Part shown: piece after piece, positions 31,563-44,109 of the stretch
Numbering within the stretch: the first letter of the stretch is position 1
Layout: the number at the start of each line of letters is the position of its first letter
Origin: Nectonema munidae
Lineage: Eukaryota > Nematomorpha > Nectonematoida > Nectonematidae
DNA: 64,000 nucleotides
Direction: 5' to 3'
Assembly: GCA_030549495.1 (NCBI GenBank)
Contig: JAUIRK010000770.1
Coordinates: forward strand, 1 to 64,000
Program-made: the position numbers and the translations under genes
Notes under the pieces: generated by a model
Seen by the model: the letters and a program-made list of their open reading frames with translations, nothing else
What the model was told of the DNA's origin: nothing
Databases searched by the model: none

Positions 31563-34319
31563 CGAGCTATCTCCTCCTACTACATGTTCCTTTTTGTTGT
31601 GGCTATTTATTTATACTTTCAAAAATAAATATATTTATGCTGTTAATGCGGTAAACAACTACCCCCATTTTACTATACATATCAAATTATATCATAGCGT
31701 AAAGTACTTTTATTCGCGGCGAATCATTTTTCAAAAACAAATGCGCAAATAAACATTTCTTAGATATTTATTTAATTTAGTTTTGAAACCTAGGAAATTA
31801 AGTTTGCAAAATTTAATCTTTCTTGAAAATTTTCCTTTACAGTATCATCAACTTGAGTGTACATATATTATGTGGAAAAACGCATATTACATTGATCAAT
31901 AATTCTGTTTTTCAGTTTAATCAGTATCGCATCCAAGGGTTAGGGTTAAAAAATTCTCTGATTAATTAAACTACCCATTTGCTTGGTATTTTCTATAAAA
32001 AATACGATAGGGATTTTGCCATTACTTCGTTATCAGCAAATACTATTTAGCTGGTATATCTTTAACTTATAATAAAACAAAATTTTCGCAACATACTATT
32101 ATTTCGCGTAACACGCATAACAGCCTAAATCTAACTGAAGAAACCTAAAAGGTTGAAGTCGTTCAAGCATAAAATCTATTTGATTTAGCTTATTTACTAT
32201 TAAATACTTGTAATATGCGTATGCTAGTACCCTTGGTTAAGCAAAATCTTTTAAAAACTATGAAAATCCAGGGACATAGCGGTTGTCTGTGAGCAGTTCC
32301 AGCTTGTAATCGGAACTGTGTCATTTATATACGCGCTGAATAGGTCCATCACGATAGTTGCGCTACTTAACTTTATCTTAAATCCCTATCTGAATATATA
32401 TATCTTCCAATTTAGTGAATTTCCCTAAAATCGCTAACTGCGTCCTTTGATCCCATTTTTAGTTAGCGTAACGTCCATCGCATTCAGAGTGATATCTGTC
32501 ATGTCACCTGAAAATACAACACGTGCTATTGATAAAAAAGCAAGATCAACATAGAAATTCTCTTTAAGAAAATGAAATTACTGTACTTCAGAGCTAAATA
32601 AACCTCTGAAAAAGGTTTTTTTTTTCAAACATAGATTGCACAAAATTAATTGCTGATGAAAGTAGATTTACTAAGGTAGGATTAATTTAGAATGAAGAAC
32701 AAAATTCGATACCATATAAAGTATAAGAGAAATAAAGTACAGAGTAAGCGAATTTGTAAGCAAAACAATAGAGGTCGGATTGAGATTTATAGTTCAAAGC
32801 TGTCTCTTTAATTAGTAAACGAAGGGAAGGATAAAATAAGAAAAGGGAATCAAAACAAGGAAGGCAAAAGTGCTCGATTTAGTTAGAGTAGCACCCAGTA
32901 TTATTTTTCAACATTTCATTTTACAACTATTTTTATAAAAAATTTATTACTGAATTAATTATTATTATTTATCATCAAATATATTATAATTTATAACCCA
33001 TCTGTAGGGGTATTATTGAAAAATTTAATGAGCTTTTATCGATTGGTTCCAGCTCTATTTATGAGATAGATAAAAGAAAGATATCCTACCGATTGGGCTT
33101 AAATATATAAAAGTCAATGTAGTGTCGAATTAACTAAATATATCGCCATTTTAACCACATTGAAATGTAGTATTCATTAGTTGTGTGACAAAAATACCAT
33201 CATGATGAAATAGAGAAAGGTCGATTGATTAAATGGGACTAAAATTGTTCAAAAATGATGATAAAAAAATATCTCACCACAAATTAACCAAAGTTAAACA
33301 GTGACAGTAATTTAAATCTACAGTGAGAAAAATATTTTTAGAATCAAATTGAGCAATAGCATGTTCGATTATTTTAAAATAATCGGAAATGGCTTTAGAG
33401 TTTAGTCACGTGTGAAAGCTACTTTTCTGACATGTAAAATGTTTTGGGGGAATTAAACACAAAAAGTTGGTTTATTAATTATGACAATATTGATTGGCAG
33501 GTTTGATTGATTTTCATGAAAAATAAATGACATCATCAGTTTCGCAATCAAATATTTACTGGATTCACGCGAGAATTTTGTAAAAATATTCATTATTTTG
33601 ATTTGAGTAAACCTATTGACATTATTTAATTTAGTTTTTCTGATTTCAGTAGTACGCAGACAAAGCGGGAACAATTTGCAGATCTGGATATGAGCCGATT
33701 TAACTCACCCCGATGTTTTTTAAATATTTATATACATTTGAATATAGATGTTCCCAATTGGCAACATTGAGACAATCTATGCACAAAATCTTCATAAAAA
33801 TTCATCTATATCAGTGTTTTTACATATAAAAATTAAAGGTTATAAATATCTTAATTCAATTGAATTTTTATATGATCTAGAAAAAAATTCTTTTTTGATA
33901 TTAGCAATTCTTTAATTTTGTAATTCCAATATGTATCCATTTTTTAAATTCTTTCTCCATTCTTATTGTTATCTAATAATAAAGATGTAAGTAAAGATTT
34001 CAAAAACCCTTAAATTAACTGATATGAGATAGAAAATCTTTCTAGCACAAAGAGTCAAGTAAGATTTTACTTCAAACCTCTCAACTTGATATCTTGACAG
34101 ATGAAGAATGTGATGAACCAGGCAGTGGATACATGAATAATAAGGTCGTTGGTGAGATCGAGATATATTAAACATTTAAGAAAGAATTTTCAAGCTTGAT
34201 CACTTAAAATTTACAAAGTGATAGTGTTGATAAACCCTAAAACTTTTAAATAGAAGAAAGGAGATTCAAGGAAAGTGAAATGATTCAATGAACCAAAACT
34301 TTATAATTTTCCAACTTTA
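31563..34319. other. Gene-free stretch after the ASB gene
   Basis: AT-rich. The first part includes the ASB 3' end (an AATAAA at about 31624). A minus-strand frame at 33453-33674 has no recognisable family. No transposon identified. Confidence 0.5.
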
Positions 34320-35325
34320 GGGTTGTCAAGTTCACCCGTATTGAGTGGAAGTCAGGCGCAAATTGAGTTGAAATCCCGCATAAACAAAAAAGTTTGAAAA
34401 AAAAATCTAGTATGCTGATAATTAAAATGGCAACCTCCGAAGAAGTTTCAAAATGCTTTAATTTCCAACCCCAAGCTCAGTTATTATCCAGTCAAAAAAA
34501 GCTACTCATCAATGAATTTTAATCAGAAATAATTATTAATTTTTTCTAATTAAAAATCATGTTTCATCAGGTACAATTAGCTTTGTAATTATACTTATAA
34601 TGCGAAAAAAATTATACTTCAACTTAATTTTTTTAATGCGATCAGGCACAATCATTTACTCTGACTTGTGGAAAGCCTATCTACTATTGGAATGTAATTC
34701 GATATTTTAACTTTTAGACAGTAACTCCTCTCACATTCAATATAGCTATGAAAACATGTAGTTCAAAAATAATAATTTCCATAGAGTGTCACATAAAACA
34801 TGTTTAGTTTCACTCTTATGGATAGTTTATTAATTTGAAGATATAGAAATCAATAAAAAGTATCCACGAACTCAAAAATAATCTTTTATAACAGTTCTTT
34901 TAGATTTTGCTGTAAGGCCTAGTACATCTTTTTTGCTTTTGTTTTAGAGTTTTTTGGTATATTAGTGACTCTGTTTAAAAATAATATATTTTTTTAGGAA
35001 TTTATTGAGTTTCAAGTAGAATCGACAACAAATAACATAAATTCTTGTCATTGCTAGGGTCAAAATAACCCCTTTGGACGTTCTAGTGTTAAAACGGTGA
35101 CTAAATGATGTAGAAACATAACCATATCCTAACCTAATGGAGTACCCCCTCCCCAACTGAAATCTTTTCTGGCTAGGGGCGTGCGTACATAGATATGAAG
35201 TCTATTGGCTATTAATCATCTCAAAGGCATTTTTATTGTGAAAAAAATACTGGAAAAATTGAATTTTCTTCAAGGCTTGGCAAAAAATTTTCACCCGCAT
35301 GACAATTTCTGAAACTCGACAGCCC
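34320..35325. mobile_element. Possible PIF/Harbinger-like MITE
   Basis: Inverted ends GGGTTGTCAAGTTCACCC at the left and, reversed, GGGCTGTCGAGTTTC at the right are each flanked by TTA, the 3-bp duplication typical of PIF/Harbinger. No transposase is seen in about 1 kb; the interior includes another worn G/C-rich hAT-like end near 35145-35180. Confidence 0.4.
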
Positions 35326-35399
35326 TTATTATCCTTGATACGACAGGAAAGTGAACGATATGCTTAACTTTAATTTTAGGCTTTCACTTGGAGAAAGAA

Positions 35400-36820
35400 G
35401 AATATTTATTGAAATTTTCAGGCTACCATAGTTTTTTGCCATTAGGAATTATTGGAGCTTGGATAAACCACGTGCAGTAACAGCTCGAGCGCCAGTATCA
35501 TCTAATGAAATGTCATCTAAAAGCTTTATCAGGCAATCTAAGCACTCAAGTGCATTCTTACAAGATGTTGCGACACCACCATCTTGTGTCACTTAAATGC
35601 TGCAGTTCTTTTATTCCTCTTTGTGGATACATTTCTTTTTGAATATGATGAAATTTTTCATGTACTACTTGATTTGATACAAAAACATAGAGGTGTTCTA
35701 GAAAACTGAAAAAATCATTTGCTTCTCTTGCACATTTTGCAATATTCACCAAAACTAAATTAAGTCTATGACAATAACAATGAACATAAAAAGCAAAAGG
35801 AGCTTTATTATGAATTTTTTTCTGAACTCCATTAACTACCTTTCATTACTGAAGCTCCATAAAATCCCAAACCAACAAGAAAATTTTTATAATCCAAACC
35901 CAATCCTTAAACACCTTCAAAATGACATTAGAAACCGATTCCGCATTCAGAATAGTCATTTGAGTAAAAGATACGAAGCTTTCTTCAATGCAGTTTGATA
36001 CTTCATCATAGTATCTTACAACTAAAGCCAACTGTTCCGCTTTGCTAACATCTTTTGCTTCATCTGCTTGAACAGAAAAATATGGACAAGCTTTAATTTT
36101 GTCAGCTACATCTCTTACCATGGACGCAAAGGTAGAAATTATTTCGTTTTGTATTTCTGAACTGGTATATTTTTCATTTTTAGGGCCATATTTTACTCTA
36201 TCAGAAATTATTGAGTCATGCTTAGCAGTAAATTGTAAAAGTTTTCAAACGTTTCCTGGATTCAATTCATCATCACCTTCTCTGTGACCTCATTGGGAAA
36301 TATCTTGTGTAACAGTGAATAGAATTATTTCACCGATAGTCTTTATGTAGTGACGATTTTCCTTTATCTTTTTTTGGTACGCGTCGTCACTCACACTTTG
36401 AAGTATAGAAGTTTGATTCATCTTATTACGTGGATAATAATCAGCCCATACAATGCACGAAGATTTATGACACTGTGAAGATATATGCTTACCAATTGCA
36501 CCGTCTTTTCCATGAGCTTTTCTCCAACGCCGAAAACAGTTTTAATGAATGCGTCTTCAGCATTTCCTGAAGAAGGCAGCGAAAAATGTCTGCATGGAAA
36601 ACAGAACATTGCATATCTTTCTTTTGAGTACTCAGACCAGTGATACCTGTCAAACCAAGATGCAACTTCTCTTGCAAGATGCAATAATTTCTTCCCCTGG
36701 ATGCAAAACCCACTCAAAAAAATTAAATTATAAAAAGTTTCGAGTAAATTTTAAATCAAGTAAAATATGTATTTGATGTGGAGGGGCCAACATGAGGTCC
36801 AGCCAAAAAATTGGAGGGCC
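35400..36820 (-). mobile_element. hAT (TTF-type finger) transposase fossil, copy A
   Basis: Minus strand: a TTF-type zinc-finger region (RYAMFCFPCRHFSLPSSGNA, from about 36620), then ADKIKACPYFSVQADEAKD and QLALVVRYYDEVSNCIEES (36110-36000, DUF4371/RNase H-like with the catalytic region), GLGFYGASVMKG, and a further block at 35752-35480 (QHLSDTRWWCRN; NALECLDCLIKLLDDI). It is truncated before the hAT dimerisation domain. It shares two stops (DISQ-stop-GHREG; PGNV-stop-KLL) and a shift after VFKDW with copy B at 44-46 kb, plus private changes such as a shift near 36535. Confidence 0.8.
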
Positions 36821-37179
36821 AATTTAATTTAACTATACAATTTTAGGACCACCTCTATATGTAGTTAAATAATATAACTACCATAAAAATAATTGTAAAA
36901 ATTAATATGTTCATTCATTGTGACAACATGGAGAACGAAATATTTTTAGATGAACCATGATTACAATTATAGGTAGTAAAGCGAAATGTTTATGCAAAAA
37001 TTGCAATGCTTATAAATAAATTGTTTGATGTCTCTGAGTGCAGTTTGCTTCAATAATTAATCTTTGGTGTTTCAGAATATTTTTGTACCTCTGTAAGTTT
37101 TTATTGACTGCGATTCTGCCTATTAGTATAATAAATATAATAACTAAGGTTTAAATTGTAGGAAGTTAAAAAAGACATT
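36821..37179. other. Gene-free spacer
   Basis: AT-rich DNA between the hAT end and the metaxin-2 3' end. A polyadenylation signal for metaxin-2 (AATAAA on the minus strand) is at 37180-37185. Confidence 0.5.
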
Positions 37180-37216
37180 TTTATTGAACACCACGTTTAA
37201 GCAAAATGAGTGAGGC

Positions 37217-38053
37217 TCATGATTCAAAATCACAAATTTCATTTGAATAATCTAATAGAGTTTCCATTTCAATGTCTTTAAAAAAATTTTCTTTGATGGT
37301 GAGGCAGAATTCATAAAGGTTTTCAAAAGCAAGTATGTCTTTGATGATAGGCTTAACACAAACAGGCCAGTCACTGTTAAGCATGGCGTACAAATGACCA
37401 AAGAGCATAGCATCAACTTCGCAAGGAGAATTCCCAAACAAATATGGAGTCGAAGAGTCAGCAAGTTTGTTGGAGAATGCAGCGAATATTTGTTTGAAAT
37501 CATTTTTAACATCTCCTGCTTTTACCGATTTCTTCGCGGAATAAGTGCGCAAACTATAAAGAAAATGCGGCGTGTAAACGAAAAACGGAACCAAAATGGA
37601 GAGTGGAAAACTCAGTTCGGCCGCGAGCCTCGGGTAAGTGAAGATTTCATACACTTCTCGTATTTGCCATAGAAGAGAGAGTTGCGTGTGGAGCAAGTCT
37701 CTTTGAATGAGGGAGTAGTAAGCTTCAGATTCCGCACAACGACTTTCACGATCAAGGAATAACGGATTTTCAGAAAAATTGGCCTTCAAGAAGGAGAGAA
37801 AAACGTGAAAATCGGTTATCGCGTATTCTTTTAACTGGATTACAGGAACACAAAGGGAGTTTGTTAGTTCGCGAGCGTTTTTAACTTTGATAGAAGTAAA
37901 AGAGATTCCTAGAAATGAGAGGTAAGCCTTGAATGCTAGACATCTCGCTAACTCAAAAGGAAGCTCTTGTTCTTTTGGAAGTTCATAGATTTTAAAAATT
38001 TTTGGCAGCGGTTGAACACTGGAAAATGAAACCAATTCTTTTAAAAAAGGCAT
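37217..38053 (-). CDS. MTX2: Metaxin-2
   Basis: 278 residues in one open exon (human MTX2 263). Metaxin-2 sits on the cytosolic face of the mitochondrial outer membrane with metaxin-1 and SAM50, helping insert beta-barrel proteins, and also links mitochondria to kinesin. The sequence shows a glutathione-S-transferase-like fold: an N-terminal thioredoxin-like half without CxxC (IYELPKEQELPFELA, then ARELTNSLCVPVIQL) and a helical C-terminal half with the metaxin signature PYLFGNSPCEVDAMLFGHLY (human [20 protein letters not shown], from memory), then NLYEFCLTIKENFFKD. No C-terminal membrane anchor, as expected of metaxin-2. A minus-strand AATAAA lies 32 bp past the stop. The start Met is the first in frame; an upstream exon cannot be excluded. 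Confidence is high from the ordered matches. Confidence 0.9.
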   Translation of the reverse strand: MPFLKELVSFSSVQPLPKIFKIYELPKEQELPFELARCLAFKAYLSFLGISFTSIKVKNARELTNSLCVPVIQLKEYAITDFHVFLSFLKANFSENPLFLDRESRCAESEAYYSLIQRDLLHTQLSLLWQIREVYEIFTYPRLAAELSFPLSILVPFFVYTPHFLYSLRTYSAKKSVKAGDVKNDFKQIFAAFSNKLADSSTPYLFGNSPCEVDAMLFGHLYAMLNSDWPVCVKPIIKDILAFENLYEFCLTIKENFFKDIEMETLLDYSNEICDFES

Positions 38054-39214
38054 TCTTATTTCCAGGAAAAATTTTACCTAAAAATTTCAACATCGATTAT
38101 TTTAAACAAAATACTGCTTCAGTTTTAAGATTCAGATTCAAGAGCTCTCATCATAAAATACAATTACTGTATATAAGTAATTAATTTTCTTTTTTCTATA
38201 TAATTCTCTACTTACTACCTACCAGATAAGAATACATGAGAAAATGCACTTTTATTTAATGCAATTAGAACATTGAATTAATAACTTATGATTCATTAGC
38301 GGCTCTATTTTAAATTAATTGATTAAAATGAATGAGTGTCGAAACAAGGAATTTCATGAAAGGTTATTTTTCGAATAATGAAAAGAAGTCGGAAACTTTT
38401 ATCAAGAATGGAGGGAAAAAACACTTAAGCAATTTATTAAGTTTATTTTTATGAAGTGCAGAATAGAAAAAAGCTTCACAACTGAAAGACAATAAAAATA
38501 AATTGAGATTCTTTCAAACAGTCCCATTTTAATGCCTTAAAGTATATTTTCATTTACTTTTACGTTATATATAAAAACTAACAAGTTTGACAACTGAAGT
38601 TGAAATATGATTCACTTACTTTTAAACAAATTATGACAATTATTGAAATATAAAATTATTGATAACAAAACTAAAATCGAATATCTAAAATATGTTCACT
38701 TAAAGATAAAATTATGTCATTAATTATTCTATCTGTATTTTTAGTTTTTCATCATAACAAAGGCTTGCACCTTAAAAGACTTGTTTGGCTTGTGAGTAGA
38801 CTTTCCATGTCACTTTACTTTACGGTTGAGTTTCAGACACAAATTCTTTTAAAAATTATAAAAAAAAGTTTGATCTCTATCATTACCATCTGTCCAGCTT
38901 TGGAAGATTATTCCTCCGTATGGATGCGATACTAACAGCTAAAAAAGAATAAAATAATTATTTTATATTACTTTCACAGCCATCCATTTCAATCGAAAAA
39001 TGACTATGAGACATTTCACAAAACACATGTTTTGCACCTCCTCAATCATTAATCAAATCAATAAACTGTTCTTGAATTTGTCAGATTACTAATCGAGATT
39101 ATAAACGTGTTTTTGATAAATTGATAGTATTTTTCAAATTTTTGTAGGTTAGGAAAATAAAGACAAATTTTTTGGCTAAGATACGCTATAATTACAGCTT
39201 CATTTCAAAAGCTA
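38054..39214. other. Gene-free stretch upstream of metaxin-2
   Basis: Likely includes the metaxin-2 promoter on the minus strand. The plus-strand frames at 38002-38184 and 38714-38935 have no recognisable features. Confidence 0.5.
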
Positions 39215-39660
39215 TCAATTTTTATGGCAATGGAGTGATGTGATCTCTTTTCCTTGCAGCGCAAGGTTAAGGGAATTCATAGATTCAAATATGTTCACTA
39301 AAAATGATAGGAATATACGAAAAAGTACATCAAAAATTTTACATGCATGTCTGGTTTGCTTTGCAGAAATTGCTGGATTTCTTTCCATAGTATCGCTTCG
39401 AAACTTATCCTTTGGAAAGCCACCCAATGTTTGAGTGCAACAAGAGTTTTTCAAATTTCAAATAATTTTCTTTGCATTAACTCAGAAAATAAATAAGAGT
39501 TCAAGCTGAGGTAATCCTTCGTTTATCGTGTGACAGGAAGATATGCTTCAACTTTACAAGTTCAAAACTTTGCACATTCAATATAATATCTTTGTAGCAC
39601 GGTACTATCAACTGTTCTCCTATGTTCTGTGACATGTTATATCAACATCTCCTAATCTCA
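39215..39660 (-). mobile_element. ZBED5-like hAT remnant (copy 2, internally deleted)
   Basis: The minus strand at 39655-39535 matches the N-terminal part of the copies at 3.9 kb and 60.7 kb (gaacagttga...aagcatatcttcctgtc). At 39460-39250 it encodes FEKLLLH-like sequence, WLSKG, and FVNIFESMNSLNLALQGKE, which fits the ZBED5/GTF2IRD2 pattern LLLHTEVRWLSRG...NxLNLxLQGK. The region between is missing. Confidence 0.6.
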
Positions 39661-40959
39661 TTTTTTTTACCATTAACGCCGTCATCAAAGCAATAATTTA
39701 ATCTTTGAAAGCATTTTAGGAACGATTTAAGTTTATTGGAATGGAACGATTTAAGGAATTTAGTGTTTAGGGTTCCTTATTGCTAAGACGTCAAAGTTAT
39801 GGGTGTGGCGAAAGGATATTTAATGAAATAAAAAAGATACAAAATTGGAAAAATTCAAAATTATTGGAGTGAAAGGCTTTTTCACCCCCTTGAAATAACA
39901 TTGGGGCGGATGTGCGCCCCTGCATGGATGTATACGCTTTCTATTACCCAGCCCAAGTGGAATCAGCTTCTCCCAGTGTTAAGAGTCTGGTACTATAAAA
40001 TACCTTATGGGAATAACAAATATTTAAACAAGCGAGAGGCGGGGAATAGTATTATAAGAATGATATTTAAATCATAAGGAATGCTTCTCAAATGAGGTAG
40101 TCTTGTAGTTGAAGAAAACCTGTTAGCGTTAGAATCGAAGAGATTTGTCAAATAGTGAAATACATCAGTCAACATTCTTTAATTCCAAGAGAATATAAAA
40201 AAAATAGTCGGATAATGAAATTGTCTGGATTATGGGAAAAAAAATAATTTTGCTGTTAAATTCTACGGATTCACTATACTGACGTAGCATTAGTGAAATA
40301 TTATCAGTTAAAATAATAAATTTTTTGCTTTGGCACATCATTTGTGTGAGAATCGAACCAAATATTCCATGTATCAAGATTATTCCTTCAGACGAAATAT
40401 AGACGACATCATAAACCTGAATTACTAGATGCATCTAGTATATTATAAATTAACATTTCAAAGATTTCCAAAACCTATCAGAGATTAAAATATCCATAAT
40501 TATGTTATCTTATAGTAAACAGTGGCACCCATTAATGACCAACCTCTAGCATATGAGTTTTGAGCTAATTTATGATAGTTTTATGTAAACAGAACTCAAT
40601 TACACTATTCATAACATTCTAGAACGTATATATAATTTTTTAGAGCAAAAAAATAAATCATAACCAAAAAGTTATATTGTCGTTAAAGGGAGCAATCTTT
40701 TATTGATGATGCTCCAATATAATATAAAAATGAAGAAACCAAGGGGAAACTAAAAAGTAAAATATACACATGTTTATGAACCTGAAAAAGTGGACTCAGT
40801 GAAACGAAAGCTGAGATTGGAAATAATGAAGAGAGCAAATACCAACCTCCGAACCTTAAAACTAAAGATGGAGTATTGTCAGTTTGAAAAAAGAGAGTTC
40901 TTTTTTTTATTGTAGCAAGAAACAAGATGAAAAAAGATTCAACAAATTTATTAAAAATT
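39661..40959. other. Gene-free stretch
   Basis: A phrase at 39880-39930 (cacccccttgaaataac, gggcggatgtgcgcccctg) is a worn hAT-like end. Minus-strand frames at 40165-40434 and 40683-40925 lack recognisable features. Confidence 0.45.
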
Positions 40960-42560
40960 TATTTTGAATGAAAAGCGTGAAGCAATGCATATGTAGAGCC
41001 ACGTTACACTTGGTGCATCTTTTTAGTCCTTTTTTACAAAACACACATATTTTTTGAGTAGGAAGATTGCCAAAGTCATGGTCTTTTTGATCAAGTCTAA
41101 TGTCATTGCTAACTTTATTTGTAAAAAAGGAATTTGAATTTTGTTTGCAGAATTTTGCAGAAGATATGTGTTAACAATTTCACGTATGAACCCAAGTTGA
41201 TCCAGAGGTTTATCTTTATACAGACAACTTTTTTGTACAAAAACCAAGAATTTTGTAGCGATGCGTGAAATAAAATCGGAAGAAAGGCCACCCCACTTCT
41301 TTAAACGTATGCTCATTTGGTATTGTGTAACATTTTGATTTGATCTGTCCACTCCACCCATCAATTTGTTATATTCTGCTATACCATTTGGTTGTTGTAT
41401 GTATATAATTTTTTTTGTTGAAGAGCCCTCTTTTAATTTTTTTATTGGCTTTACTCCTAGGCAGGTGGATGCAAGATTCACTACGTTATTATCCCTCCAG
41501 GTTATAACAATTATTTTAGAACTTGCGTCATAGCGATAATCAAAATTACCTCTTTTTTTTAAGTAAGCTTTTTTATTAAGAATTGGACATTTCTGCAACC
41601 TATCACTTCTTATTACACCTGTGGCGTGAAATCCCTTCTTTCTTAGAAGTTCGAACAAATGCAAGGAGCAGAAGTAATTATCCATTATCAGGTGGTAATT
41701 ACTTTGTGGTAAAAGATTAGCGAATTTCATTACCACACTACCTCCTATTCCTAATTCTTTGTTATATACTTCAGATTTACCCGCATATGGTGAAATAGAA
41801 ATAATGTAGCCATCTGAAGTGCACATTGTCCACGTCTTATACCCGAATCTAATAGGCTTTCCTTTCATAAATTGTTTAGAAGGATGCTTGCCGTAATATT
41901 CAATCATGGATTTATCAATACTAATATTTTTCGATTCAGGCATATAACGTAAAAAACGAAGGTTTATTTTGTCATAAAAAGGCTTTATTTTTGCCACTTA
42001 TTGCTTTAGGCTGGTTATCAGCTAAATGAATATAGCTAAGAATTTTTTCAAAGCGATTACGACTAAATGCTTTAGCTATCGCTATTTATGTATATCGTCT
42101 TTTTGTCAAAACTTCTAGTTCTGCAATTTACCCTTATCATAAAACTTAAAAAAGCTTCAACTCAATTTATCCATACTAAAATTTAAATCCCCCTTATCCC
42201 TTTTAGATAAGATTGTCTGTTGTAGAATAAATTCCATAATTTCATCATCAAAAAAAGCCAAAATATTTTACTGGGGAAATGAGTTTATATCATCTAGAGA
42301 GGCTTGATGCGGGAATCGTTATTACACAATATACTTTTTATGTCATTTTTTCCATTTTCTTAGTCTGGAGTTCTTTTATCTATCATAGTATCATCTTCAC
42401 GCCGCATAACTCCTTCGAACCATCGATATTATTTAAAACCAAACTTGCACTAGCATTCATTGTTTTCCGAAGGTTGTCGTTGAAAGTTCATAATCTTCAT
42501 CACCACTGTCAACCGCTTATGTATGAATTTTCTGGAGGACAAATGTAAATTTGAGCAGAA
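40960..42560 (-). pseudogene. piggyBac transposase fossil (second family)
   Basis: A 324-residue minus-strand frame covers the catalytic core of a PGBD2/3-like transposase: NISIDKSMIEYYGKHPSKQF (first Asp), YHLIMDNYFCSLHLFELL (second), and LMGGVDRSNQNVTQYQ (third; the usual next Asp is Asn), followed by KKWGGLSSDF. One base out of frame, 41060-40975 encodes the Cys-rich end KICVFCKKGLKRCTKCNVAL. The N terminus (42560-42000) is badly decayed (SGDEDYEL-like acidic remains, then stops). No TTAA-bounded ends found. Its lineage differs from the 9.8-kb fossil. Confidence 0.85.
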
Positions 42561-42666
42561 GAAAATTCACTATCAGTCAAAAATGATATGGCTTCATTCA
42601 CATTCATATTCTGAAACATTTATTAGTATAAAAACTCTCGTTATAACCTTACTACACACGGACAAC

Positions 42667-43229
<563 letters not shown>

Positions 43230-44109
43230 TCATTCTATTCTCTTTTACATAAAACCACACATATAGCGGCAAAAATTGGTATACTTACAAAAAAGAAATT
43301 AAAAAGAAAATTTAGATTCAGAAATTCAGTGAATGTTTCAGAAAGTAAAAAGAAATAAAGAAAATTGAAAAAGATCGAGGTAGTCGTAATCGAATACGAT
43401 CAAAAGGCAGTGCAGTAATTTTGGCCTTGAAAGATACTTTACGTTTTGTATCACATCAATATTACTGTCGCATTTGGAACTTCAAAATAAAAATTTAAAC
43501 AATATTCTGTACAAAGAACAAATGATAAACAAACATAAACTTTTCTTCTAGAAAAACTCCATTACATTATTGTTTACATTGATTATGTGCATCAAGGTCA
43601 CATAGTTACTGCGTAAATTTATACGGTAATGAAGCCTGCACTTAAAAATGGTATATTAGGATCTTGTTGTAACGAGTTTTATTGTCGATTGGCCAGATAA
43701 AAGTGAAAGAGATTTTTTCGGAAATTACATAATTGACCTTGATTATGTAGTCTTTTGTGACAATATAACTTAAAAGTTATATTTTATTTTGTTGATTCAA
43801 AGAACTCCAAAAATATTTTTTTTTTAATTCTGAGTTTTAGGTTCTCCTTATTACACTCTAATTTAGTTATAAAGATTGCATCGAGGCTTAATGTCTGCTT
43901 TATCGTGCCATAGTTTTGGTACTGGTAAAATAGTAATTATTTTGTAACTGGTTTTCATACTGGAGCTCATTATTTCTATTTTGAAGATATGTGCCCCAAT
44001 AAATCAACAGGTTTATTTAACAAAACTGTCATTAAGGTCTTTAGATTAAAAAATATATGAAAAAACGTTTTTGTGTTAAGAAATTTTATAGTAAAAAAAA
44101 CATAACTTT
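43230..44109. other. Gene-free stretch
   Basis: AT-rich DNA; nothing recognised. Confidence 0.5.

Noticed and set aside
33453-33674. 73-residue minus-strand frame
   Set aside because: No domain, splice or repeat support; the length is expected by chance in AT-rich DNA.
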